Shown in pieces: positions 10,346 through 22,520 of a DNA stretch of 64,000 nt. The stretch's first letter is position 1, and each line of letters starts with the position of its first letter. The position numbers and the translations under genes were made by a program. Source of the stretch: Metaphire vulgaris (Eukaryota > Annelida > Clitellata > Crassiclitellata > Megascolecidae); contig CM030832.1 in NCBI GenBank assembly GCA_018105865.1, positions 25,869,101-25,933,100 of the forward strand. Direction: 5' to 3'. The notes beneath the pieces are model-generated. The model searched no databases. It had not been told where the DNA came from and was given only the letters and a program-made list of their open reading frames with translations.

Positions 10346-12045
10346 TTACAGAACTCGAGTATTCCATATGGTCCCGAAGAACAACTCACAGCAATGCAAA
10401 ATCGCGAATTTGCAGCAGAAAGAAAATATATACAATGCTCAATTTGGCAATATTATCTCAAACTTAGAGGCTAGAGTCCTAGACACCATACCAGAATCAA
10501 TCATACAAATAGTTCACAGCCGTCATAGATCCATAAATCTTCGTCTAATGAAAGGAGATCTTGCACAAACATGTGTGGCGTCCCGGCCACGGGAAGCGAA
10601 AGTATTATTATTAATTAATTGCTGACTCTGTTATTATTAGAGCTCTCTCCCGTAATCCAGCAATTCCATCTGCTTTCCAGTTGGACGGCATTCAGCCAGG
10701 GAGATACTGCGCCACAAACAGTTTTGCCGTTAATGAGTTTATAAGCCATTAGAAACTTGAAACGTTAAGCAACAATGTTTCCCTTTAAGGCAGTCGCCCG
10801 CTCTAGGCCTATACACTTTTATTTTAGCTTGCTATCGGCCTTTTAGAGAAAGCCAAATGGATCTGTGTAACTGCGAATTGATCATCTGAGTATATTTTTC
10901 ATACAGAAAACTTCATGTGCTGCTAAAGACAAATCTTATCTTCAACGCCTTCTCTGATTAGGTGAGAGAAACACTTTTAACCAAATTTTCTGTTCCCTTA
11001 TTGACGATATTTTCAAGCGACTGCGCTTTGAAAGTGCATCTGCGAGACTGGAAGTGTTCTAATTTAAGATTTACGATAGTTTCCAGAGTCAGCGGAGTAG
11101 TATAAATGAACGCCCACGGCAGATAATTATATTATGTTTGAAACTGGCAACAGCAGAAAGGGAGATACCATAGTGGGTATTTTAACAGTCAAATCCAATA
11201 AGATATCCCCGCACTAGCCCAAGTCTAAAATAAGTCAAAGAAGATTTATGTTCTGTTTTCTCGCTTTGACTTTCCTGATCTTAACTTTCGTTTTCTAAAA
11301 AATTGTTACATATTTATTTTTGAAATATCATTTACAAAACACGAGATTTATTATTAAAGGGGTGTGCTAAAAGTCCTAAAGAGTATAGAACAAAATGCAT
11401 CTCCTAATTTAAAAATCACATCTGTATGGCGATTCAGTGTGATGTGTAACTTGAAAACATGTACAGGGTGTGTCAATACTAAAAGAATCAATTGTAGAAA
11501 GAGAGAAAGAGAGAGAAGGAGAAAGAGAAAGAAAGAGTGAGTGTGAGAGAGACAAACAGACATTGAGACCAGACAGAGAAACTGTTCGAGATAAAAAAAG
11601 TTAGTCTGTTTGTTTGAAAAGATCTCTAAACAGGTTATCTTTCTCCTTGCATAAGAATCTTAGTCCCGAAACTCATCAGATTGGGACAACTCATCTCAGA
11701 TCCACACCAAAGGTCCAGACTTGATTATATAAGCCGACAATTAACTAACATATGTGTAATTCAGCAGGTACGTTTTAAGGAAATGGCAAGGTCTTTACAT
11801 CCGTTTTGAATAGTCAAACATGTTAGCATATCGCTACTAACTAACTACGCATCAATCAAGTGCTCCTTGTCTACTGTAATTCCCTAATGATATAGACCAC
11901 GGAAAGTTAGATAGTCGATATTTTCATGTTGTTTTCTTCTCTTCTTGGTCTTTCGCTCTTGGCCCATTTACAGTATATTGCGATGGCCACGACCACTCTA
12001 GAGCTGCAGAAGTAGGCCAATAGGCCACGCCTAATTACTTAAGAT
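10346..12045. other. Intergenic stretch, little recognised
   Basis: Mostly AT-rich single-copy-looking DNA. The only clear structure is a GA-rich purine run at about 11,495-11,560. Short open frames (10,368-10,625 plus, 11,354-11,563 minus) lack motifs. Confidence 0.35.
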
Positions 12046-12049
12046 TATA

Positions 12050-12420
12050 GTCGTTAGTCTAGGCTTCTAGGACTTTCAGAAAGGCAATTGGGCCTAATAT
12101 ATACATATATAATAAAGATAATAACGAGGAGAGGTCCCAAAATAGATCCCTGGGGTACTCCGAATCTAATATTCGATTCCCTAGAGTTTATAGAATTTAC
12201 AAGAGTATATTGAAAACGATTTGTGAGATGGCTTGTTAACCAAAGATGGGACATTCCATTAATACCATAATATTTTAGTTAAAAGCAGTAATAAATTGTG
12301 GTCAATCCGATCAAAAGTTTTAGTTAATTCAAAGAATATGCTAATAGTGTATTTATTTTCCTCAAAGTTAGCTGTTATTTCATCAGTTAAAGTAAACAGA
12401 GGCTTATAAGTCGCGTGATT
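12050..12420 (-). mobile_element. LINE reverse transcriptase fragment (motifs A and B)
   Basis: Minus-strand frames give IFFELTKTFDRIDHNLL (RT motif A region, with D in place) and then LTNRFQYTLVNSINSRESNI followed by FGVPQGSILGPLL (motif B). This is CR1/Jockey-like. It breaks off after GPLL. It lies just upstream of the U2 leader. Confidence 0.75.
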
Positions 12421-12460
12421 TCATTGAATTGGTTTAAACCCAAAGTGATATATTGAATTC

Positions 12461-12477
12461 CAAATATCAAATTACAG
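12461..12477 (+). other. Conserved 3' splice acceptor, U2 leader
   Basis: CAAATATCAAATTACAG, with AG at 12,476-12,477 and the start codon 70 nt further on. The leader shares GAATATTGGAAGAAAAAT and GTGCTGTGGAAATATGG with the other copies. Confidence 0.5.
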
Positions 12478-12547
12478 ATATTACTTCAAGAGTGAATATT
12501 GGAAGAAAAATCTTTTATTGGATCGAAGATTCCTGTGCTGTGGAAAT

Positions 12548-14478
12548 ATGGATTATATAAAATTTCGTTTCAGGAGTTTTACAATATTAGAATATAAATG
12601 TTTCCTTGTATGTGGAAGTCATTATGAATTACCGTTAAAATATTGCGCAGCAAATCCCACAGATGTAGATGTCATATTCTACTATTATGACATTTGAGCA
12701 ATTACTTGGAACATAAATCCTCCAAAAAATACCAAGTGCACTGTTCTTAGAATAGACAGCAGACAGACACCGCCAGGATTTGCGAGATTGAAACTTGATC
12801 GAGACAACACGAAGGATAATCCCACTTACCTCCGCCGCCCACCGGTGTTAAGGGACATACAAACAAGAGGTCCATCATGGCCGTCTGAGGAAAGGCTAAC
12901 ACAAAATGGTCGAACGTTCCTTCAGGAAAATCAGAATGCAGTGGACTATGACAGGGTGTTTGCAATTTACTGTCCTTATTGGCCAATTGAAGCCGAAGAA
13001 TGGAGAAAGCGCAAAAGATATCATGGATGGCCGATGAGAAATTGATCGCCAGAATAACAAGAGGCGGTTGCCATTTTGTTTCTAAACTTCGTACATGGAT
13101 AACTCCTTGTGGCGACACAGAATGGAGATTCTCATTCTCAAAAGCGGAACTTCTGTTGATTCACAGTTGGACGCCAGATTAGAAACTCGCATATTATGCC
13201 ATTAGATTAACCAAAAGTAGCCTTTCCGAGTATTGTGGTGGCGGTGGAAACAAAGGGTTCCAAGCATACTTTTTCAAAACACTCTTGCTGTGGGCTTGCG
13301 AAGAATTTCCTCCTGAATTTTGGAGAGAGCAAAACATAGACATATGTGTAAAGACATTGTTTCGTCGGTTTCTCAGATGTTTAGAAGATAAATTCTGTCC
13401 AAGTTATTTCATTCCAAAATGCAATATAATGAGTAACTTGGAAGATGAAGGTAGTTTTGAGAAAGAGTTGGAAGCGCTGAAGAAGTTTCTTAGAAATGAA
13501 ATTGACATCACTGTGGAAATCTTCGCATCCGAATCAATAGTAGTGCCTGAAAGATCATTCGAATATGATTATCTCATTGCGACATTTCGCTCATTTCCTC
13601 TCTATGAAAAATTAAACGGACGTTGCGCCCAATATCTGACTGAATGTGAATGGTTTCTGCCAAAAATGAAAAATCTTCACGCAGCAATAGAGGCACATCT
13701 TCGTTTGATGTCCATCGGCATTGTTACTCAAAGACAAACAAGCAAAGATTACGTCGTTTGCGTTGAAAATTTTGATTTGGCTTTATTAAACGGCGAAGCG
13801 TGTGAATCACAAGAACTTTTTTATGCAGACATGACAAATGCCGAAAATTGGATTAGGATCTTTATTCGCAAGCTGCTTAGAAACTCAGCTGCAGTTTACC
13901 GTCGAGAAAGCTATAGGGACCAATGGACCATGAATTTGTGAATACGTTTAATGATTCTTATCCTTCGATACTTCATTGCGTCACATCAGCTTACCGTGCA
14001 AATTTTTACTTTACAGCCATGAAATCTTGCGACAAATCTCTCACCGAATGCGAGAAATGTTTCGAAATGTTTAGGAGAGCGGAAGTAGGGTTTGAATTTC
14101 GCAGTCCGTCTGAGATTTCTTCATTTATAACCATTCTGATCTGCAACAGTTTATCTCAGATATTTGATGAACATTTACAAGTAATTTTTGGGATTTGCTA
14201 CATTGCACAGAAATGTCACTGTCTTCAATTTGCCGATTATTGCAACATCTCACGAAGTATGCTTAAAACTGGACGCATGGGAATTTCTGAAATACATCTA
14301 CATTCAAAGTGTACGAAAACTGTGTTCAGAATTCGAACTGACTGGTTCATCCATTTTCGATGATTCGAATTCATATCAACCATTTACATGTATGTCTCAA
14401 TTAATGGCTAATGCCCATTACAGCGCAGTCATAGTCTCTGCTGCATTACGACAGAGCAGAGCGTATAAGAAAGTTTAA
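12548..14478 (+). pseudogene. U2: cGAS-like/Mab-21 nucleotidyltransferase pseudogene
   Basis: Homologous to U3-U5 over its whole length but clearly dead. The start MDYIKFRFRSF is at 12,548. GS (CGSHYELP) and DxD (TDVDVIF) remain. A TGA replaces the Cys codon of the DICAIPW motif near 12,697. A 1-nt deletion near 13,030 shifts the frame within GWPNEK. A TAG replaces Gln of TPDQK near 13,182. There is a shift near 13,920 and a +1 T near 14,190. Between the breaks the conserved blocks are easy to read: DRVFAIYCPYWPIEAEEW, EWRFSFSKAE, QAYFFKTLLLWACEEF and, near the end, SAALRQSRAYKKV. The core block (12,977-13,172) is still close to the intact copies despite the decay elsewhere. Confidence 0.9.
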
Positions 14479-14702
14479 TGGGGTCCTTTGATTCCTGATT
14501 ACATTAGTCAAAGTATAATATATCAACGCCCTGAAACAATCTAGAAGATGCACAATTTCCATTTCTCACGATGCATTTTCTTAATCATACTGTAGATGTG
14601 TTTCACAAAATCCATTTCGATCTTTGCTTTTTTCTGTATCTGCAATTCTCGCATAGTATGCATTGTGTTTGATTCTGATCATCGCACTAATTTATAAGCT
14701 TA
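14479..14702 (+). other. U2 3' flank
   Basis: CAATTTCCATTTCTCACGAT and AATCATACTGTAGATGTGTT match the U1 3' flank. The homology is cut at 14,703 by the Helitron-like repeat. Confidence 0.55.
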
Positions 14703-15470
14703 CTAGAAAGATGCTCGCTTCGCTCGCAGGGCAGTATACTATTGTGGAGAATTTACATTTCTCGTCTATTGTTACCAGCTACTGGAATCTACGGCGTCAT
14801 AGCCGCCCGTCTACGGGTAACTACCGGAGATCTGATTCTTACCATGGGACCTTCAAAACCCTTATTTTCGATTTATTAACAGCCATCCATCAAATATCTC
14901 ACTGAAATACGATCTTAAATTAGCGCATGAGCGAAAGCTGAATTTAGAAAGATGGGTCGCGTATTTAAAAAGTTATAGCTGATTTTTGGTTACGTTGATT
15001 ATGCGCCTATACACTTTCCATGGCTGTGTCAAGACTCTTTTATTGTGCGCTAATTGTATCTTTTGCACAAAACCATCCTTGTAAACCGATGCTCTGATAT
15101 TTAATTTGTAATCGTATATGTAGATTAGATTTTAGAGTCGATTATTTAAACAGTTTTAAGCCTATTTGTGCCTGCGATGTTAGCGTGGTTTTTTCTAAGA
15201 TCCGGCCTCGCCAGATCTCTCGTTTTAGGCCGCTTTAAGGCACACTTGAGCTACCAGTCGAAAGCTCTTGGTTTTAATATTCCAGAACGACCAATCAGAA
15301 CGCTCACCCAGCCAACCAATCAGAACGCTTGAAGGTAACCAATGAGAACGCTCACACAGCCAAGCAATCGGAACGCTCGAACGCTTGAAGATAACCAATC
15401 AGAACGCTCACACAGCCAACCAATCAGAACGCTTGCACAGAGCACAGAGGAAGAATCTTAATATGATAGA
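14703..15470 (-). mobile_element. Helitron-like non-autonomous element H-a
   Basis: Read on the minus strand it begins A|TCTATCATATTAAGATTC and ends GCGAAGCGAGCATCTTTCTAG|T. These are TC...CTAG ends between A and T, as Helitrons have. The 5' part carries an array of CCAATCAGAACGCT boxes (plus-strand reading, 15,290-15,440) also found in the related copies at 20.4, 23.0 and 26.2 kb. There is no Rep/helicase coding. Confidence 0.55.
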
Positions 15471-16030
15471 TATTTGAAGTCGAAATTTTAAACTCCTGTC
15501 AGTGTTGCTCAGCTGCAACTGATCAAATTAATATCGTTCATAGACTGTAGGTATTTTCATTTATTACGAGACTGCACAACGTTTTGTTCTCTGACCCCTA
15601 TAGGGAAATCTTCGGACCAGGTAAGCATGAGCTATCCGTGTTTCTTTAATAAAAAATTGCTTAACATCAATATTCTTGCTCAATATTCTGCTTAGAATTA
15701 ATCATAGTGGGGGTTTGTTTTTAAAAAAAATCCTTCATACTGGCAAAAACATTTAGCGTTTTATGCTAACCGAACTTTTTGCACAAGCGTAAGCCGCGAG
15801 TTACGACGACAATAGCATCGCTTTGATAAACGGACAACTTAATTTGCTACAATATTTCAAATCGAAGCACATTTTATTTCCACGATTGAAATTTAATTAT
15901 TAATTTCATCAACATGTCAAATGACGACTGGCATTTCAAGCCGTTCATTCCGCAAAATTGACGAAAATCACGGCATTTTGAAAAATTAACGGAATTCACG
16001 CCAAACAGCAAAAATCGAGGATTTTACGGC
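15471..16030. other. No recognisable feature
   Basis: AT-rich sequence without repeats or motifs that I could support. Confidence 0.3.
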
Positions 16031-16052
16031 TAATAATAATAATAATAATAAC

Positions 16053-16100
<48 letters not shown>

Positions 16101-16101
16101 T
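16031..16101. repeat. (AAT)n microsatellite
   Basis: About 23 AAT units with one AAC. Confidence 0.95.
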
Positions 16102-16683
16102 ACTGTGCATCTAGTGGTTGAGTAGGATCTGTCCTGCATAAGAACCATTGCACAAAGATTTAAGGACTGGCCAAGGTAAAGGATGGAACCTCCACCCCCA
16201 CAGCCTTGGGCACTAGCTCTAATCTCATCAAGCAGTTTATACCTGCGTACTAGGGTGGAGTGAAAAAAACTTTTTTTTTAAATTTTTAATTCCAATAGTG
16301 ATCAAAAGTTGCCTATGATAGCGCACAAGTACTGCAAGAAATTTGGCAGTCTCATGTTGACGTCTTCTGCCCTCTACCGGACGATTTAAAGACGGATGTA
16401 GTGAAAGTATTGGGAAAAAGCATAAAAATTGTAATTAAGGAATCCAATACCTAATCAAAGTTGCATAACAACATATAGATAAAAGTGACAAATATGAGCT
16501 TGATTTGTATACATCTTCTACCCTCTACCGAGTCAGTTACATTATTAATATGTGAAAGTAAGAATTTTTTTATATATCTACCAAGAGTGAACGTGAACAC
16601 TGAACAACATTAATACTCATTGCAATACTTCAGCTTAAACTAGGTAAATTGGTGTGGTCTATTCACTGTAATCACAGCAGATA

Positions 16684-17034
16684 GCGCTGGGCAGGCCCTC
16701 CGAGAGAAATTCCGGGCCCCTGTGCAGAATGGCCGACGGGCCCTTTTCGTCATAATTTCTTGGCGACCTTTTTTTTGCTCGTCAGCCGTTTATTCTAAGT
16801 GTTAAGTGTTGACGACCTTTTTTTTTTGCTTGTCGGCCATTTAGCACTGTGTCCCGGGCCCCCTTGTGCTCGCCGGGCCCCTCTGCTGAACTGACATTTT
16901 AACCATTCTTTAGTGTTATTATTCATTTTATTGTTAATTATACATATTCATCATCGGCCCGGGCCCCCTCCAGACCGCCGGGCCCCTGTGCAGTTGCCTC
17001 CTCTGCCCCCCCTCTCGGAGGGCCTGGCGCTGGG
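16684..17034. mobile_element. hAT-type MITE nested in the 16.3-19.0 kb transposon
   Basis: Ends are CAGGCCCTCCGAGAG and its inverse CTCTCGGAGGGCCTG, with body 16,692-17,026 (335 bp). The 8-bp target duplication GCGCTGGG occurs at 16,684-16,691 and 17,027-17,034. It has repeated CCGGGCCCCTGTGCAG motifs near both ends and no coding. Confidence 0.9.
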
Positions 17035-17082
17035 CCAAAATTATATTCAGAATATTCACATTAGTTTGCATTGGAAATGAAA

Positions 17083-18650
17083 TTATTTAGTAACGAAATC
17101 ACGCTTTGTTGTGAATGCGGACATTGTCTTCCTAGCTTCAAATTTTGCTCGGACTAATCCATCTCTTGCATGTTGTCCAACAACCGTTAATGCTGACTCT
17201 GTAACGGCCTTAACAGACCTCTCGACTGCTTGAGTATCGCAAGGAAAGCGAGGGAATTCAATTGCTGATTTGTCGAAATTGTTGAACAACAACTTTTCCA
17301 GTTCGTCATCACTTATGGCCTTCGTTAGAGGCGGCTCAGTAATTTCACATGACTGCCAATCAATTAATTAATTCCGTATAATCTGATGCATTAAATCGCA
17401 GACTAGGAGGTTGAAATATGCGAACTCCTCTCTCTGGCTTCTTGCACGATCGAGCCTTCATTATCCGTCTCAGTCCCAATTCTCGAATAGCTTTTCGCTC
17501 ATCCATGATCATTGAGAGAAGTAAATTTTCAGGATGAGCATAGAAGGCGTTTCTCTCAATGACCGGATCGACTATCGACTTCAAATCATCAGGCAAATAT
17601 CGCGATTTGTTAACGAGCATCCACAGATGCTTTGCACCATCTTTGCAGGACGGATTGCACTTTACAGCAAACCAAACAGGGGCGTAGACCTTCAATACGT
17701 ACTCTGTGATTGTCGTGAGAGACTTGCTTGGTTCCTTGGTGGCTATGTACAGGCGTAGTACTCTGCTAGCTAGAGTCAACCAACGAGACATTACGAGTTT
17801 TCCCGGACTTTGATTCAACAGTGCTTCATCGCATGAACCACTATTGAGAGCTCGACACATGTCGTACAAGTATCTCTGATCTGTGCTGAGATCCTGCAAA
17901 ACAGAGTCAGGTGGCACTTGTAAATCGCATTCAATTTCCTTGAACTGAACCATTGGCATATTCTCACATCGTTGAAGTTGTTGTCCAAGTGGCCCTGAAA
18001 AACTGCGTGGTCCTGTAGTACTGCCGTCAAAATGCTCGAACAGGTGACGTAGTGGCATCTCGTAGCCATGCAATAGGCATATGAACCAGTGTAGTGGACG
18101 CTTCAGATGTACTTCTAACAATCGGATGATACCACCCTTATGTGCTGTGTTGACTGCCGTTCCATTGCAACCTATGGGCTGCCAACGATTGGATGCTTAT
18201 CGTTCTTTCTTCTAAGAAATCTGATATGCCCTTCTGTATACACGCAGCATTGCTACGCACTGGAGCAATATGTCCCAGATAGTTTGAGTTGGGTTCTTCA
18301 ATCAGCACTATGTGCTCTTCAAAAACAGTCCTGCGATGCAGCTTACCTCCAACCTCTTTTTGCATTAGCATTAGGGTCTTGTATTTTCTGCCATCAAAGT
18401 ACAAACCACGAAGATTCGTGGTTCTGCTTGCAGACTCCGCGATCAAATCTTCACGCAGCCGTTTTTCTTTCTCTTCGAAGTTTTGATCGGTCAATAACTT
18501 CAGATTTATCGCCAGGTGTTACCATTCCAAAGTCTGTAAGTATGCTTGATGCAATGTCTGCTGCAGCTCTATCAGATATTCCATATCTTTCTGCAGCTTG
18601 AAACTGCAAATATTGGACAGTCCGGCGCTTTTTTTCCGACTACTTCCAGC
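17083..18650 (-). pseudogene. Transposon-encoded protein of the FDGRK/RPLHWFICLLH family
   Basis: Minus-strand blocks, in order: LRGLYFDGRKYKTLMLMQ; VFEEHIVLIEEPNSNYLGHI; IGCNGTAVNTAHKGGIIRLL; RPLHWFICLLHGYEMPLRHL; STDQRYLYDMCRALNSG; LVMSRWLTLASRVLRLY; SRYLPDDLKSIVDPVIERNA; FAHPENLL-like YAHPENLLLSMI; and the tail PCDTQAVERSVKAVTESA up to TTKRDF. One frameshift near 18,165 and one break near 17,355 separate three open segments (18,138-18,494; 17,360-18,121; 17,083-17,292). I recognise this as a protein repeated in many invertebrate genomes. I cannot place it in a named transposase superfamily or point to a DDE triad. It is presumably the mobility protein of the enclosing element. Confidence 0.65.
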
Positions 18651-18985
18651 CATAATAATTCCGCATTAACTGATAAAAACAATAATTAGCAGGGCATCGT
18701 CTTCAACTAGGCCACTGTAGTCGTGCGCGACGTATACTTACATAATCTTTGCTAATGCACAGTAGTAAAAATAGACTTATGTAATGTTAATATGAAATGT
18801 TGCAACCGAAAATGGCTTCAAATTTCAAAAAATCAATATGGCGTCTTTAAATCCGTCCGGTAGAGGGCAGAAGACGTCAACATGTGACTGCCAAATTTCT
18901 TGCAGTACTTGTGCGCTATCATAGGCAACTTTTGATCACTATTGGAATTAAAAATTCCAACAAAAGTTTTTTTCACTCCACCCTA

Positions 18986-20365
18986 CTGCGTACCTGTACA
19001 CGTCTTTGGTATGTACAAGTGTGCTTTATTATTTCGATGACTTCTTCGTTTACTCTTTGGCTATTTGTGTCAAATGAAAGGACGTGCTTAATCGCTGTGT
19101 CTAAAACATCATGCACAGCGAAGAATTATTGTGTTTCAACGTCCATTTATAAATGGTTATTCGGTTTTTAATAATTAGAAAAACTTCATATTCAATGACG
19201 ACTTTTCTTTTTCATCTGATTTAACGAATTCTTGTAAATTTTACTGTTGAAATGTTCTGGTTTCCAAGCGTCTTTTCTCATCCAGACCCAACAAAAAATT
19301 AACCACTTTTGCTGATTGACTCTACTTAGAATCGTTGCCATGATACTCTGCAAGTACTTTCTGAAGAAAAGCCAAATGCCTTCCAAAATGCCACTAACGA
19401 GTTTTGAGCCGTCTCTGGTTATTCTTCCGACGTCCACAGCATGATGACCTGACCTCCATTTACGAGACGACTGCTGTTGAGATGGAGACAGACTAGGGCG
19501 CAAGGGAATAATTTGTAACCCAGATCTGTTACGTGCCTGAGCTACATACATGTAATTTCCCCCTCATGAAATAAAATTTTATTCTCGATATCTTACCGAG
19601 GTTGTTTCATTTGCGGTCAAAAATATCATGCAATGTCTGGAAGATGTAAGCGATAGTCTATAAAACAATTAAGGTTGAAAATGTTGTAGAATTACTGGTT
19701 GGCAATAAAGCCCCTAGAAACGATGACTGACAAGAGAAAATTTGTAAGTCATGATGGAATGAATTCTGCTTCCAAAATGAAGGTCCATAATCGCCGACGG
19801 GAATCAACCTGCTGGACCCCTAAAAGAGGGGAATTACTTTTATATGGGTAAAATATGGCAGAACATTGGTGACTTCGTAACAGCGGGAGCCAGTGAATTT
19901 TAAATGAATAAAAATTTATTAATAAAGGCATTGGAAAGATTATAGTATAAAGAATTGCAGTAGTCCAGTCTGTAATGAACTATCTTCAAGTGGCAATTGT
20001 GGACGCAGTTTTAGTGTCAAGACAAAGACGTAAGCGACGTTGGTCACGAATATAGGTATAGAAGGATTTTGAAAGTTAAGAGATTTGTGGTTCGAAATTT
20101 AGAGATGAATAAAATTTGAATCTCAGATTTTTGCATTTGGAACCGGGGTAGGGGTCAAAACTAGATTTCAATCGTCATTTTTGTGTTTTTGCGGTAGTTC
20201 GATTAAAAGAAAATCTGTCCTAGATAGGTTAAGAGCAAGGGGATTAGATGACATCCTTGCAGAAATTGATGAAAATGCTGATTCAAGGTCAGTGATAGAT
20301 GTGTTATAAGAAGACGGTGAAAAGGAAAAGATCTGGTGATATTAATTGAGTGAGTTAATTAAAGA
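18986..20365. other. Intergenic stretch, little recognised
   Basis: A 119-codon minus-strand frame (19,192-19,551) and shorter ones carry no known motif. A minus-strand run near 19,010-19,110 reads LDTAIKHVLSFDTNSQRV, which might be old coding sequence interrupted by the transposon. I cannot support a function. Confidence 0.3.
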
Positions 20366-20839
20366 CTAGAAAGATGCTCGCTTCGCTCGCGCTCGCTTCG
20401 CTCGCAGTGCAGGATAATACTAAAACCCAATCATTGAATTCATGCTGCTGAACAACGTTTCAATGACGTACATACGCCACGTAGCCAAGCTCTGACGCTG
20501 CAACGTACGCTTCGTCAAACGCTTCGCGTGGCCGTTCGCTTCGCGTCGCCGTTCGCTTCGGGAGTTGTAGGCCTTACACACTATGACGCTGCAACGTACG
20601 TTTCGTCAAACGCTTCGCGTGGCTGTTCGCTTCGCGTCGCCGTTCGCTTCGCGTCGCATTTCGCTTCGCGAAGCCTAAGATTCCAGAACGACCAATCAGA
20701 ATGCTCACCCAGCTAACCAATCAGAACGCTTGAAGGTAACGAATGAGAACGTCACACAGCCAACCAAGATGGGCTCACAGCCAACCAATGAGAACGCTTG
20801 AAGGTAACAGACATACAGAGCAAGGATCTTAATATTATA
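20366..20839 (-). mobile_element. Helitron-like non-autonomous element H-b
   Basis: The minus-strand 3' end is GCATCTTTCTAG|T at 20,366. The other end is near ATAATATTAAGATCC at about 20,839. It contains CTTCGCGT.GCCGTTCG repeats and CCAATCAGAA(C/T)GC boxes, as in the 26.2 kb copy. The 5' TC is not preserved. Confidence 0.5.
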
Positions 20840-21230
20840 CTAACAAATGATCGCTTCGCTCGCACTCCCTTCTCTCTTCGCTCGCAGTGCAGGCTCGCTT
20901 CGTTCGAGGCAAACGAATATTCCAACAAACAAATTAAACATAAACTGCTTACACAAATCGGGCCTAAATGTGCTCTATAAAATTAGCCTTAAGCGAAGCG
21001 TAACCATGTCTTTCTACGTTTATAACCGCTGAGATATAGGTGCTATACGAAGCTCCTATTCACCATTCGGCGCTGCACAAACATGCATTTAATTTAACTA
21101 ATAATCGATGAATAATTAATTCCTTTGCAAGAAACCCGGGGATAAAAATTTCAGGAATCGATAGAAACGTAAGGAATTATAAAAAGGGACCTTTAAAGTT
21201 TAAAGTACTAAACGGAACATTTGAAACTCA

Positions 21231-22147
21231 TAATGCTAATCCATAGGGCATGACGTTGCACATTTGCGTCAAATTGCGGTAGATTTCCGTAGCTATGCAA
21301 AAATGTCATAATGCTAATCTATAGGGCGTGACGTTGCACATTTGCGTCAGATTGCGGTAGATTTCCGTAGCTATGCAAAAATCTAAAAATGCTAATCTAT
21401 AGGGCATGACGTTGCACATTTGCGTAAAATTGCGGTAGATTTCCGTAGCTATGCAAAAATCTCATAATGCTAATCTATAGGGCATGGCGTTGCACATTTG
21501 CGTCAGATTGCGGTAGATTTCGTAGCTATGCAAAAATCTCAAAATGCTAATCTATAGGGCATGACGTTGCACATTTGCGTCAAATTGCGGTAGATTTCCG
21601 TAGCTATGCAAAAATCTCATAATGCTAATCTATAGGGCGTGGCGTTGCACATTTGCGTCAGATTGCGGTAGATTTCCGTAGCTATGCAAAAATCTAAAAA
21701 TGCTAATCTATAGGGCATGACGTTGCACATTTGCGTCAAATTGCGGTAGAGTTTCCGTAGCTATGCAAAAATCTCATAATGCTAATCTATAGGGCATGGC
21801 GTTGCACATTTGCGTCAGATTGCGGTAGATTTCCGTAGCTATGCAAAAATCTCAAAATGCTAATCTATAGGGCATGACGTTGCACATTTGCGTCAAATTG
21901 CGGTAGATTTCCGTAGCTATGCAAAAATCTCATAATGCTAATCTATAGGGCATGGCGTTGCACATTTGCGTCAGATTGCGGTAGATTTCCGTAGCTATGC
22001 AAAAATCTCAAAATGCTAATCTATAGGGCATGACGTTGCACATTTGCGTCAAATTGCGGTAGATTTCCGTAGCTATGCAAAAATCTCATAATGCTAATCT
22101 ATAGGGCATGACGTTGCACATTTGCGTCAAATTGCGGTAGATTTCGA
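21231..22147. repeat. 78-bp satellite, about 11.7 copies, dimeric higher-order pattern
   Basis: The unit starts TAATGCTAATCTATAGGGC, continues GTTGCACATTTGCGTCA and ends GTAGCTATGCAAAAATCT. Successive starts at 21,231, 21,309 and 21,387 are exactly 78 bp apart. From the second to the eleventh copy the units alternate at linked positions (TGACG with CAAATT versus mostly TGGCG with CAGATT), giving a 156-bp dimer. Indels are rare: one 77-bp and one 79-bp unit. Confidence 0.95.
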
Positions 22148-22520
22148 GAGGGGAAGGAGGGTATATTCCGGAGGCACACAGCCAAGCTCAACCAAAGGGA
22201 TGGTTGGTTGGGAGATGGATGGGGAGAGGGGTGGAAGAGGGATGGGAAGAGGGGTGGAGGGAAGGGGGTTGGGAGAGGGTTGGGAGGGAAGGGGGTTGGG
22301 AAGAGGGGTGGAGGAAGGGGGTTGGGAGAGGGTTTGGGGGTTGGGATGGGAGGGAAGAGGGTTTGGGGGGGTTGGGAGGGAGGGGAGAGGGTTTGGAGGG
22401 TTGGGAGGGAGGAAGTGGGTTGGGAGAGGGAGGGGTGGAAAGAGGGTGGGGAGGGAAGAGGGTGGGGAGGGGGAGGGGTTTGTTTGAGAGAGGGATGGGG
22501 AGAGGGAAAGGGAACGGGGT
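22147..22520 (+). repeat. Purine/G-rich tract (GGGAGAGGGTTGGGA repeats)
   Basis: About 370 bp of almost pure purine on the plus strand, with many GGG runs spaced 2-6 bases apart. The overlapping open frames on both strands are low-complexity artefacts. The G-run density fits quadruplex or triplex-prone DNA. Confidence 0.9.

Larger units (their letters stand above)
16253..18983 (-). mobile_element. TIR DNA transposon, superfamily unresolved
   Basis: About 145 bp terminal inverted repeats, nearly identical, start GGGTGGAGTGAAAAAAAC at both ends (left arm 16,253-16,398, right arm 18,840-18,983). TA flanks both ends, consistent with a TA target duplication. The element carries a minus-strand coding region (17,083-18,650) and a nested hAT MITE (16,692-17,026). 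The long, well-preserved arms suggest a fairly recent insertion. Confidence 0.85.

Noticed and set aside
17534..18601. Plus-strand open frames (74, 153 and 65 codons)
   Set aside because: They are antisense shadows of the minus-strand transposon protein, whose conserved motifs identify the real strand.
21231..22147. CRISPR-like array
   Set aside because: The repeats are contiguous 78-bp satellite monomers without unique spacers, in a eukaryotic setting.
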